This document shows positions 14,694 through 22,719 of a DNA stretch of 36,180 nucleotides, one piece after another. The DNA comes from Mycolicibacterium sp. (GTDB lineage: Bacteria > Actinomycetota > Actinomycetes > Mycobacteriales > Mycobacteriaceae). The DNA lies in contig NZ_JAEMTA010000055.1 in the NCBI RefSeq assembly GCF_016462545.1, positions 1 through 36,180 on the forward strand. The letters are read 5' to 3'. Made by a program: the position numbers and the translations under genes. The notes below the pieces were generated by a model. It was given only the letters and a program-made list of their open reading frames with translations, had not been told where the DNA came from and did no database searches. How positions within the stretch are numbered: position 1 is the first letter of the stretch; each line of letters starts with the position of its first letter.

Positions 14694-15944
14694 CTAGCGG
14701 CACCGCGAAACGCGCATCATCGCAACGCCGTGCGCCGGAACCGTCCGCACCATGTCGGCGCTCGTCGTGGACTCCGTGTGCTCCCACAGGTCTCGCACGG
14801 TGTAGCAGTCGGTTCCCGACAACCCGATTGCATGGGCATCCGTGTGGATGGCGACGGGGGCGGCATCGTCATTGAAGAGCGCCACTGCCACCGACCCATC
14901 GGCCAGCGGCTTGACGATGACACGCGGGTCGTCGAGCAGCGGTAGACCCTGCAGCACCAGCGCGTCCTGATCGACGGCGATGACGTCACGGTTGGTGAGG
15001 ATGGCCCGGGTCGAGGCGTCCATCGACCGGACGTCGTTACCCGCCAGAAGCGGGGCCGCCAGCATCGCCCACAACGAGAAGTGGGCCCGCTGTTCGACAT
15101 CCGTCAGATCGGGTCGCTGCGGCCCCAATGACATCGTGGGGTGCCCGAGGGCGAACTGGGACCACCCGATGCCGACCACCAGCATGTCCGGATCGTTGAC
15201 GTGCTTCGGGCCGTCATGCGGCGCAACGGGACCGGCGGCGGTGAACGCCTGGCTGACGCCGGCCAGTCCCTCGTCCCAAAGCCCCGTGTCACCCCAGGCA
15301 GGCACCAGGTCCATCGCGTCGCGGCTGACGTCCGCGATGTGGGACCAGTCGTACTCGGACCCCGCGCCGGGATCACCCGAGCTGTTCGGGTTGATGCTGT
15401 AGACGATGTGACGACCCGTGGCGCGCAAAGCATCCCGCATTGCCGCGAAGTACTTCACCTGTTCGGTGTGCCCGGCGTCCAGCCGACACCAGTCGTACTT
15501 CAGGTAGTCGACGCCCCACGCGGCGAAGGTATGCGCGTCGGCTTGCTCGTGACCGGCGCCGCCGATCCGCGGGTCCTGGCCACACCCTTGGTTGAACGGG
15601 CTGTGATAGATGCCGAGGTACATGCCGCGGTCGTGCGCATACGCCGCGAGTGCGGCGATTCCGTCGGGAAAACGGACGGGGTCGGCCCGCAGGTTGCCAT
15701 CCGTGTCGCGCGTGGGCGCGGCCCAGCCGGCATCGAGGTTGACGTAGCGATAGCCGGCGTCACGCATACCGGAGGACACCATCGCGTCGATGGTGTCCTC
15801 CACTGACTGCTCACTCAGGGGGATCCCGGAGTTCCACGAATTCCACCCCATCGGCGGCGTCTGCGACGGACGTGGCTCGAAAGTAGGTGGACTACAGGCG
15901 GCGAGGACGCCGACACAGATCAGCAACCCCCACAGTCGGCGCAC
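14694..15944 (-). CDS. GH27-family alpha-galactosidase lipoprotein
   Basis: A 416-residue exported glycosidase. The signal peptide MRRLWGLLICVGVLAAC ends in lipobox LAAC (Cys17), so it should be anchored outside the cytoplasmic membrane. The catalytic barrel starts with TPPMGWNSWNSG (29-40), a GH27 hallmark, followed by YVNLDAGW, LGIYHSPFNQGCGQ and the nucleophile Asp151 in YLKYDWC. The proposed acid/base is Asp209 in SRDAMD. A beta-sandwich domain follows the DQDALVLQG segment. The enzyme would remove alpha-linked galactose from an unknown glycan. The GTG start lies at 15942-15944. I know of no such gene in this place in M. tuberculosis. It is convergent with dapD and divergent from the repeat protein. 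Confidence 0.92.
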   Translation of the reverse strand: MRRLWGLLICVGVLAACSPPTFEPRPSQTPPMGWNSWNSGIPLSEQSVEDTIDAMVSSGMRDAGYRYVNLDAGWAAPTRDTDGNLRADPVRFPDGIAALAAYAHDRGMYLGIYHSPFNQGCGQDPRIGGAGHEQADAHTFAAWGVDYLKYDWCRLDAGHTEQVKYFAAMRDALRATGRHIVYSINPNSSGDPGAGSEYDWSHIADVSRDAMDLVPAWGDTGLWDEGLAGVSQAFTAAGPVAPHDGPKHVNDPDMLVVGIGWSQFALGHPTMSLGPQRPDLTDVEQRAHFSLWAMLAAPLLAGNDVRSMDASTRAILTNRDVIAVDQDALVLQGLPLLDDPRVIVKPLADGSVAVALFNDDAAPVAIHTDAHAIGLSGTDCYTVRDLWEHTESTTSADMVRTVPAHGVAMMRVSRCR

Positions 15945-16100
15945 GCGGCCATCTTGGCACCGCGATCTGTGGGCGAGGCGCGAAGTTCCTGTGGGACCGC
16001 GTCATACCCGGATGCATTGTGACGACCAATTGCACGCCGGGAGCGGTGCTCAATGGTTCGACCATCGACATGAATTCGTGTCATCGACTGACATTATTTT

Positions 16101-16118
16101 CAATGGCGTGCGCCATTG
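16101..16118. repeat. Palindrome in the AT-rich leader
   Basis: CAATGGCG and CGCCATTG around a TG centre, perfect 8-bp arms. It follows the AT-rich run ACATTATTTT. Candidate operator or RNA hairpin. Confidence 0.5.
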
Positions 16119-16235
16119 CGTTGCTCTATCCATTTCGCCGTCGACCTTTTACAGCCACTGGGTGGCAAATTCAAGATCGACGAATTAGCTGCACGAACTT
16201 CCGGCATTCAGTCGCTGATCTTGATATCAGGCAGA

Positions 16236-16253
16236 GTCGTCCGAACGGACGAC
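16236..16253. repeat. Second palindrome in the AT-rich leader
   Basis: GTCGTCCG and CGGACGAC around an AA centre, perfect 8-bp arms, 135 bases from the first palindrome. The sequence differs from the first, so they would be separate sites if they are operators. Confidence 0.5.
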
Positions 16254-16453
16254 ATGCATTGCACATGAACGCCATTGCGGCTCCCAATGGGCAAATGATG
16301 ACCATTTCCCAAGAGCAGTTTCAGAGAAATATTTCGAATTTGCTAGCGAACTCTTTTGACTGTCGCGTAAGTTCTGCTTCGTACGTCGGTTCCGGACAGT
16401 CGACACGACCGACGAACACACGCCCCCGGATGAGTCGAAAGGTGTATTTCGTC

Positions 16454-19400
16454 ATGCCCATAGCGCCCAGACACCGTGCCATCCGAACCGAGGCGCGCCA
16501 CCGCAGAAACGACGGCCTCGCGCAGGCGGTGTACCCGGCTTTTCGGCTGAACGCCGCCGTCGCACGGGAATCGACCTACGCGCGTCATGTCGGTCGGATC
16601 GGCGCCCTCGCCGTCGCGCTCGGCGTGGGCGCGGCCCTGGCGACCAGCCACGGTGCCGGCATGGCGTACGCCGACGACGGCTCCGATCCCACCACTGCGG
16701 GAACGACCTCAGCGTCATCGCACGATGCCTCGCCGAATGCGGCGACGACGGCCACGCCCGCAGCCTCCATGGACGTACCGACGGGCACGACCGGTACGTC
16801 CGGTACGTCCGGATCGGCCGGATCGGCGACGACCACCCGACCCACAGTCCCCGAGATGAACGTCAGCAGCTCCGGTGGCGCACACACCTCCGGCGACGAT
16901 GGCCCTTCGGTCACGGCTTCGACCACGTCACCCGCGACCGACGTCGAACCAGAAGTCGAAGCGCTGCCGGACAAGGCACCGGTGATCGAGACCAGTGCCA
17001 ACCCGGCAAGCAGCACTTCCCGGCCTGCAGTGACCAAGACTCCTGCGGCGCACAATGATTCGCCCGTCGCATCGGCTCAGCCCGCCACCGCACCGCGGCC
17101 GCTCCCGGTGGCTGCCGCCGTGGCATCCACGGCGGACGAAGACGTCCCCGCCCCATCGACGTCATCCGCCGTCGACACCCGCGCACCTGCGGTGAGCACC
17201 GGCCTCGACACGACCGCCATCGCGAGTGCGCCCGCCGCGGTCGAGCTGCAGACGCCCCCGCCCCCCGTCGAGGCTCCGTCGGTGGCCACCATCCTTGCTG
17301 CGGCCATCGCCCCGTTCGTCTTGCCCGGCCCCGCGGCCCCCGTCACCTCACCACTGCTGTTGGCCATCATGGCCTGGAGCAGACGGGAATTCGACCAGAT
17401 CGACGGCACGGCGCTGGCAGCCCGAGCGGTCGTCGCCGCCGATCCCGGGCCGGTGGCGGTCGACGACGAGTACACGACCGAAGAAGACTTTCTGCCGAGT
17501 TACGGCAACGTCCTAGACAACGACGACATTCCGGGGGTCGGCGTCGCCGTGCTCACCACCGGGCCGGCCCACGGGACGGTCGACCTGCAACAAGACGGTC
17601 AGTTCTTCTACACGCCCGACCACGACTTCAACGGCCAGGACTCCTTCACCTACACCCTCGACGATCTCTCGGGATCGACGTCGTCGGCCACCGTCACCAT
17701 CACCGTCACGCCTACGAACGACCCTCCGGTGGGATCCAACACGGCCATCACGCTCGCCGAGGACGGCTCCTACACCGGGACACTGCCGAAGGCGACGGAC
17801 ATCGACGGTGACGCACTCGTCTACGGCTCGTTCTTCCATCCCGCGAACGGCACCGCGGTCGTCAACTCCGACGGCACCTTCACCTACACGCCAAACGCCA
17901 ACTTCCATGGCGCGGACGGCTTCTTCTACACCGTCTCGGACGGCACCGTGACGCAGCGCTACACCGTCGAGGTCACCGTCACCGCCGTCAACGACGCTCC
18001 GGTGGCCTCGAACGTCGTCACCACGATCGGGGAGGACACCTACCTCAACGGATTCCTGCCCGTGACCGACGTCGACGGTGACACGCTCACCTACACACTG
18101 ACTGCGCAAGCTACCCGTGGCGTCGCCGTGGTCGACGCTGACGGCCGCTACTCCTACACGCCCGCAAAGGATTTCAACGGAGTCGACACCTTCACCTACG
18201 GTTACTCTGACGGCACGGTCTCCGGCACCCGCACCGTCACCGTGACCGTCACGGCCGCCAACGACACGCCCGTGTCGGAGCACCTGGAACTCACGATGGA
18301 CGAGGACACCATCCTCAAGGGCACGATCCCCGCCTCCGACGCCGACGGGGACCCCATGACCTACGAGCTGTTCGGCACCCCCATGAACGGCACCATGGTC
18401 ATCGACATCGACGGCTCCTTCACCTACACGCCAAAGCCCGACTTCAACGGGGTCGAGTACCTGACGTACCAGATCAAGGACGGCACCAGCTACTCGCAGT
18501 ACACCATCTACATCACCGTGCGACCGGTCAACGACGCCCCCGTCGCCAAGGACCACGGCTACGACACCTTCTGGGGCGTACCGGTTTCCGATACCGTGCA
18601 GTACCTCGGCTCGGACGTCGACGTGGCCGAGACGCTGACGTTCACGGTGGCCAAGCCGGGGGCAGGCACCATCTCGATGAACCCCGATGGCTCGTTCGTC
18701 TACACGCCTCGGACGGGGTTCTCTGGAGCGGACGTCTTCACCTACCGGGTCACCGACGCCACCGGCGCCTCCGCCCTCGGCACCATCACCGTGAACGTCG
18801 CCAACGTCGCCCCCCTCACGGCTGACGACGTCTACGTGGTCAAGAACGGCAACCCGCTTCAGGTCAGCGTCGGCAACGGTGTGTTGGCCAACGACTACGA
18901 CCCGGGTGACACGCTCACGGTGGTGTCGAACACCACCCCGAGTCAGGGCACGGTGACGATGTCGCCCGACGGGTCCTTCACGTATACCCCGAATGTCAAC
19001 GCCATCGACTACGACCAATTCACCTACACGATGCGGGATCTCGCCGGCCTCACCGCCACCGGTCGGGTCACCGTGTACTTCGAACAGGACAACAGGCCAC
19101 CGGTCGTACGCGACTACGACCTCACCGTCGTACAGGGCAAGACCTTGGAGTTCAACCCGCTGGACGACGCAGAGGATCCCGACGACGACCCCCTGATGGT
19201 GCGCAACGTCAGCGATCCCACCAGCGGGTTCACCCAGGCGATCACGGGGGGCGCCATCGCCTACGTGCCCGACCCGAATTTCGTCGGCGTCGACTCGTTC
19301 ACCTACCAGATCTTCGACGGATACCAATACGTCACGGGGAAGGTGAGAGTCACCGTCACGCCCGCCGCGGAGTACGACGCCTACGACGACGACTTCGAGG

Positions 19401-20362
19401 TGCGCTCCGATGACGTCGGGGTCTCGCTCGACGTTCTCGCGAACGACCTCCTCCCTCGCAACGGCGCGGTGACGGTGGAGATCGACGGCCAGCCCACCGG
19501 CGGCACGATCGTGTTCGACCAGAATACCCAGACGTTCCTCTACACACCGTTCCTGGGAACCCGATCCGACGGCTTCACCTACAGGATCACCAACCCCAAG
19601 GACCCCCTGACGTACGACTACGCGAGCGTCTCCATCACCGTCGTCCAGCTCGATGATCCGCCCGAGGCCGAGGCCGAGGACGACGCGGCGAGCACGACGA
19701 TCGACACGGCCGTCACCATCGACGTGCTCGACAACGATCGCAACCCCGGCGATCGCCCCCTCGCGGTGGAGATCCTCTCGCCACCCACGTACGGCGGAAA
19801 GGCCGAGGTGCAGAAGGACGGCACCATCAGGTTCACCCCCGAAAAGGGCTTCGTGGGGAGCGTCCAATTCGCCTACGGCATCACCGATGACCGGGAGAAC
19901 GTCAGCTCGGCGATCGTGACGGTCGTCGTCTACGACCCGACGCCGGTGTACCACGACAAGTCATACACCGTCGGCAAGGACCGGACGTTGACCGTCTCGG
20001 CCAACGCCGGCGTGCTGACCAGTTACGGATTCGAGGGCTGGAGAGCCGGTTTGGTGGAGAAGCCGCGCAACGGTCAGGTGACCGTCAACGAGGACGGGTC
20101 GTTCACCTACACACCGGACCGCGGATTCGTCGGCACGGACACGTTCAGGTACTTCGCCGCTACCAGCGAGATGGGCGACAGCGCCACCGTGACCATCGAG
20201 GTCACGGACGTAGGTGTCGAGCAGCCGGGCACGGCCATCTCGGTGAGCGGGGGCTCGGGATTCGGTGCCTGCGGCAATGATTGGTGGCCGAGGGGCAACG
20301 GAAAGGACGACGTGTGGCCGCTGTGCCTCTACCCGGAGGCCCGGCGTCCATCGCAGCTGTGA
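16454..20362 (+). CDS. Secreted tandem Ig/cadherin-like repeat surface protein
   Basis: A 1302-residue exported protein. From the ATG at 16454 (AAAGG about ten bases upstream) there is a long basic n-region, then the hydrophobic core RIGALAVALGVGAALATSHG and a likely cleavage after AYA (about residue 73). Residues 74-300 are Thr/Ser/Ala/Pro-rich. A mycobacterial-type segment LPGPAAPVTSPLLLAIMAW leads to ten repeats of about 90 residues, each with a core like DGSFTYTPDxxFxGxDxFTY and a turn such as NDAPVA. The Asp-rich turns suggest calcium binding. The C-terminus has two Cys (ACGNDWW, PLCLYPE) and no LPxTG or membrane anchor. Probably an adhesin or matrix protein, by family analogy. Confidence 0.86.
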   Translation: MPIAPRHRAIRTEARHRRNDGLAQAVYPAFRLNAAVARESTYARHVGRIGALAVALGVGAALATSHGAGMAYADDGSDPTTAGTTSASSHDASPNAATTATPAASMDVPTGTTGTSGTSGSAGSATTTRPTVPEMNVSSSGGAHTSGDDGPSVTASTTSPATDVEPEVEALPDKAPVIETSANPASSTSRPAVTKTPAAHNDSPVASAQPATAPRPLPVAAAVASTADEDVPAPSTSSAVDTRAPAVSTGLDTTAIASAPAAVELQTPPPPVEAPSVATILAAAIAPFVLPGPAAPVTSPLLLAIMAWSRREFDQIDGTALAARAVVAADPGPVAVDDEYTTEEDFLPSYGNVLDNDDIPGVGVAVLTTGPAHGTVDLQQDGQFFYTPDHDFNGQDSFTYTLDDLSGSTSSATVTITVTPTNDPPVGSNTAITLAEDGSYTGTLPKATDIDGDALVYGSFFHPANGTAVVNSDGTFTYTPNANFHGADGFFYTVSDGTVTQRYTVEVTVTAVNDAPVASNVVTTIGEDTYLNGFLPVTDVDGDTLTYTLTAQATRGVAVVDADGRYSYTPAKDFNGVDTFTYGYSDGTVSGTRTVTVTVTAANDTPVSEHLELTMDEDTILKGTIPASDADGDPMTYELFGTPMNGTMVIDIDGSFTYTPKPDFNGVEYLTYQIKDGTSYSQYTIYITVRPVNDAPVAKDHGYDTFWGVPVSDTVQYLGSDVDVAETLTFTVAKPGAGTISMNPDGSFVYTPRTGFSGADVFTYRVTDATGASALGTITVNVANVAPLTADDVYVVKNGNPLQVSVGNGVLANDYDPGDTLTVVSNTTPSQGTVTMSPDGSFTYTPNVNAIDYDQFTYTMRDLAGLTATGRVTVYFEQDNRPPVVRDYDLTVVQGKTLEFNPLDDAEDPDDDPLMVRNVSDPTSGFTQAITGGAIAYVPDPNFVGVDSFTYQIFDGYQYVTGKVRVTVTPAAEYDAYDDDFEVRSDDVGVSLDVLANDLLPRNGAVTVEIDGQPTGGTIVFDQNTQTFLYTPFLGTRSDGFTYRITNPKDPLTYDYASVSITVVQLDDPPEAEAEDDAASTTIDTAVTIDVLDNDRNPGDRPLAVEILSPPTYGGKAEVQKDGTIRFTPEKGFVGSVQFAYGITDDRENVSSAIVTVVVYDPTPVYHDKSYTVGKDRTLTVSANAGVLTSYGFEGWRAGLVEKPRNGQVTVNEDGSFTYTPDRGFVGTDTFRYFAATSEMGDSATVTIEVTDVGVEQPGTAISVSGGSGFGACGNDWWPRGNGKDDVWPLCLYPEARRPSQL
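17455..20220 (+). repeat. Ten in-frame ~270-290 bp repeats (Ig/cadherin-like domains)
   Basis: The repeat core (F/Y-x-Y-T-P or close) occurs near 17604, 17879, 18149, 18419, 18696, 18977, 19260, 19538, 19830 and 20103, a regular spacing of roughly 270-290 bases. Repeats 2-4 are closest to each other; 7-9 are most diverged (YVP, FTP cores). The DNA is diverged enough that recent copy-number change is not obvious. Confidence 0.85.
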
Positions 20363-20372
20363 TGGGAGTGTG

Positions 20373-20723
20373 TCAGTCCTTGGCCGAGAGCACGCAGAAC
20401 TCGTTGCCCTCGGGATCGGCCAGGACCACCCACGATTCGTCGCCCTGGCCGATGTCGACGTGACGTGCGCCCAGCGCGATCAGCCGATCCACCTCGGCCT
20501 GCTGGTCGTCAGGCGTGAAGTCGAAGTGGATGCGGTTCTTCACGACCTTGTCGTCAGGCACGGCGAGGAACAACCAGTCCGGCCCCTGCGCCGCGGGTGC
20601 GCGCAGGACGACGTCGCCGTCGTCGGTGGTCTCGGCAGGCCAGCCGAGCACACCGGCCCACCACTGACCGAGCGCGTGGATGTCAGCCGCGTCGATGCAC
20701 ACCTCGGTGAACCGTAGCGTCAC
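20373..20723 (-). CDS. VOC-superfamily (glyoxalase-like domain) protein
   Basis: A 116-residue single-domain vicinal oxygen chelate protein: N-terminal module LRFTEVCIDAADIHALGQWWAGVLGW and C-terminal module KNRIHFDFTPDDQQAEVDRLIALG, ending with DPEGNEFCVL. The first metal position of glyoxalase I is replaced (VCID), while His66 and the Glu of GNEF remain, as in the Glyoxalase_6-like group. The substrate is unknown. The GTG start overlaps the fadD36 stop (GTGA at 20720-20723), so it is translated from the fadD36 transcript. Confidence 0.9.
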   Translation of the reverse strand: MTLRFTEVCIDAADIHALGQWWAGVLGWPAETTDDGDVVLRAPAAQGPDWLFLAVPDDKVVKNRIHFDFTPDDQQAEVDRLIALGARHVDIGQGDESWVVLADPEGNEFCVLSAKD

Positions 20724-22117
20724 GTCAGCTCCTTCTTGAGAACCTTTCCCATGGCGTTGCGGGGAAGGGCATCGACGATGCGGACCTCGCGCGGCCGCTT
20801 GTGTGCGGAAAGCTGTTGGGCGACATGGTCGATCAGCTCCTGCGGCCCGGCCCTCCCGACGACGAATGCCACGATCCGCTGACCGAGGTCGGCGTCGGGC
20901 AACCCCACCACCGCGACCTCGTCGACCCCCGCGTGCAAGAGCAGGACCGTCTCGATCTCCCCCGCTCCCACGCGGTAGCCGCCGGACTTGATGAGGTCGA
21001 CCGACTCCCGCCCGACGATGCGGTGCATGCCGTCGGCGTCGATGACGGCGACGTCACCCGTGCGGTACCACCCGTCGGCGTCCAGGACGTCCGCCGTCGC
21101 GTCGGGTCGGTTGAGATAGCCGTCGAAGAGCGTCGGCCCGCGAACCTCGAGGCGCCCAATGGTTTCCCCGTCGTGGGGCACCGGCGCACCGTCGTCGTCG
21201 GCCAACCTCGTCTGCACCCCGTCGAGGGGAAGTCCGACCCAACCGGGACGACGTTCACCGTCGACGAGAGTGCTGAGCGTGATCAGAGACTCGGTGCTGC
21301 CATACCTCTCGACGGGGGCATGGCCGGTCAGGCGCACCAGGTCGTCGAACACCGGCACCGGGAGCGGAGCGCTTCCCGACACCAGCAGCCGTGCCGACGA
21401 CAGCGCCAGCGCCGCATCGAGATCACCGACCACCCGCGACCACACCGTCGGCACTCCGAAGTACAGCGAACCGCTTGCTGCCGCATAGGCGGCAGGCGAT
21501 GGTCTACCGGTGTGCACGAAGCGATTTCCGATGCGCAGCGAGCCGAGCAGGCCAAGGACCAGCCCGTGCACGTGAAAGAGTGGCAGGCCGTGAACCAGGG
21601 TGTCCTCCGGCGTCCACGCCCACGCCGTCGCCAGCGCGTCGATGTCCGCTGCGATCGCGCGCCTGCTGATCACCACGCCCTTCGGCGGGCCCGTAGTACC
21701 GGACGTATAGATGACCATTGCCGTGGAATCCGGCGACGGCTCGGCGTACCGGTGCCACGACCGCGCATGCAGCCGAACCGGGACGTGCGGCAGCCCCTCC
21801 GGTTCCGCGGGCACCTCGCCCAACCACGCCGCAGCACCGGAGTCGGTCAGGATGTGGCGTCGTTCGGCGGCGCCAACGTCGGCGGGAACGGGAACGACGG
21901 GCACACCCGCGATCAGACAGCCGACGACGGCGAGCACCGTCGTCGCAGTGGGCGTGGCGAGCACGGCGACGCGGCCCGCGCCGGCGACCCGCTCGGCCAC
22001 GGACGTCGCCGCACCCACGAGGTCGCTACGGCTCAGCGTCGCGCCATCGATGCGCACCGCATCGCCGAGGTCGTGGCCGGCGGCAACGGCGGAGGGGTTC
22101 AGCGAGGCGAGCAGCAC
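20720..22117 (-). CDS. fadD36: Acyl-CoA synthetase FadD36
   Basis: A 465-residue, rather short ANL-family acyl-CoA ligase matching Rv1193. The AMP-binding loop reads VIYTSGTTGPPKGV, then GLPLFHVHGL, the adenine motif ERYGSTESL, GWYRTGDVAVID, the hinge GRESVDLIKSGGYRVGAGEIE, and the catalytic lysine near the C-terminus in NAMGKVLKKEL. The length and the YGSTE motif resemble malonyl/short-chain acyl-CoA synthetases, so the substrate may be a short or dicarboxylic acid. The GTG at 22115-22117 has TAGCGT seven bases upstream, a leaderless pattern. It is divergent from the Nudix gene and overlaps the VOC gene. Confidence 0.92.
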   Translation of the reverse strand: MLLASLNPSAVAAGHDLGDAVRIDGATLSRSDLVGAATSVAERVAGAGRVAVLATPTATTVLAVVGCLIAGVPVVPVPADVGAAERRHILTDSGAAAWLGEVPAEPEGLPHVPVRLHARSWHRYAEPSPDSTAMVIYTSGTTGPPKGVVISRRAIAADIDALATAWAWTPEDTLVHGLPLFHVHGLVLGLLGSLRIGNRFVHTGRPSPAAYAAASGSLYFGVPTVWSRVVGDLDAALALSSARLLVSGSAPLPVPVFDDLVRLTGHAPVERYGSTESLITLSTLVDGERRPGWVGLPLDGVQTRLADDDGAPVPHDGETIGRLEVRGPTLFDGYLNRPDATADVLDADGWYRTGDVAVIDADGMHRIVGRESVDLIKSGGYRVGAGEIETVLLLHAGVDEVAVVGLPDADLGQRIVAFVVGRAGPQELIDHVAQQLSAHKRPREVRIVDALPRNAMGKVLKKELT

Positions 22118-22124
22118 GACGGCA

Positions 22125-22130
22125 ACGCTA
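22125..22130 (-). promoter_or_regulatory. Leaderless -10 box of fadD36
   Basis: TAGCGT on the minus strand, seven bases before the GTG start at 22117. No RBS is present. Confidence 0.55.
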
Positions 22131-22140
22131 CCGCGGGCGC

Positions 22141-22146
22141 GATACT
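22141..22146 (+). promoter_or_regulatory. Probable -10 box of the Nudix/GH114 operon
   Basis: GATACT, six bases, then GTG at 22153. The first base departs from TAnnnT, so this is weaker than the other leaderless boxes. It is ten bases from the opposing fadD36 box. Confidence 0.42.
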
Positions 22147-22152
22147 GGTCGC

Positions 22153-22719
22153 GTGGATCCCATCGAACGCACCGCCTCGCGCGAGGTGTACCGAAACGCC
22201 TGGATGATCGTTCGCGAGGATGACATCCGCAGACCGGACGGCACCGTCGGCATCTACGGCGTCATCGACAAACCGACCTACGCCCTGGTGATCGCCACCG
22301 ACGGCGACCGATTCCGTCTCGTCGAGCAGTTCCGCTATCCGATCGGGCTGCGGCGATGGGAGTTCCCGCAGGGCACCGCCCCGGGGACCCTCGACGGCGA
22401 CGAGCCGCCCCCCGCCGACCTCGCTGCCGACGAGCTTCGCGAGGAGACGGGACTGCGGGCCGAGTCGATGGTCGTCCTCGGCCAGCTCGACGTCGCGCCG
22501 GGCATGAGCAGCCAGCGCGGTTGGGTGTTCCTGGCGACCGGGATCACCGAGGGTGAGCACGAGCGTGAGGTGGAGGAGCAGGACATGCACAGCGAGTGGT
22601 TCACCGGCGACCAGATCGACCGGATGATCATCGACGGCACCATCACCGACGCCCAGACCATGGCGGCCTGGATGATGTTGCGGCTGCACGAGCCGAGCCC
22701 CGTCATAACCCGGGGATGA
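22153..22719 (+). CDS. Nudix hydrolase (ADP-ribose pyrophosphatase-like)
   Basis: A 188-residue Nudix protein. The Nudix box is recognisable as GTLDGDEPPPADLAADELRE followed by ETGL, with the metal-binding REETG core, though the box's first arginine position is Asp. Upstream, LVEQFRYPIGLRRWEFPQGT is the strand pattern of ADP-ribose/nucleoside-diphosphate-sugar hydrolases. The end HSEWFTGDQIDRMIIDGTITDAQTMAAW is a typical C-terminal helix. The GTG at 22153 is chosen from the conserved VDPIERTASREVYRNAW and the -10 spacing; a longer open frame upstream is antisense to fadD36. It overlaps the GH114-like gene by ATGA. Confidence 0.9.
   Translation: MDPIERTASREVYRNAWMIVREDDIRRPDGTVGIYGVIDKPTYALVIATDGDRFRLVEQFRYPIGLRRWEFPQGTAPGTLDGDEPPPADLAADELREETGLRAESMVVLGQLDVAPGMSSQRGWVFLATGITEGEHEREVEEQDMHSEWFTGDQIDRMIIDGTITDAQTMAAWMMLRLHEPSPVITRG

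Larger units (their letters stand above)
15945..16453. other. AT-rich intergenic leader without a supported gene
   Basis: About 0.5 kb between divergent genes. The part from about 16040 to 16370 is visibly richer in A and T than all flanking DNA (runs such as ACATTATTTTCAATGG and AGAGAAATATTTCGAATTTG). The plus frame stays open into the repeat-protein gene, but its residues look non-coding and the downstream start has its own RBS. It holds two perfect 8-bp-arm palindromes. AT-rich islands in mycobacteria are typical Lsr2 binding regions, so this probably acts as the control region of the surface protein gene. Confidence 0.5.

Noticed and set aside
15887..16453. N-terminal extension of the repeat protein through the AT-rich leader
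   Set aside because: The frame is open but residues look random, part is antisense to the GH27 gene, and the ATG at 16454 has its own RBS and signal peptide.
17513..19954. 813-residue minus-strand open frame opposite the repeat protein
   Set aside because: It mirrors the tandem repeats (VGEGAVGVDD-type periodicity) and lacks any recognisable domain; it is a shadow of the real gene.
17455..20220. CRISPR-like periodic repeats
   Set aside because: The period is about 270-290 bases, in frame and protein-level; there are no short identical repeats with unique spacers.
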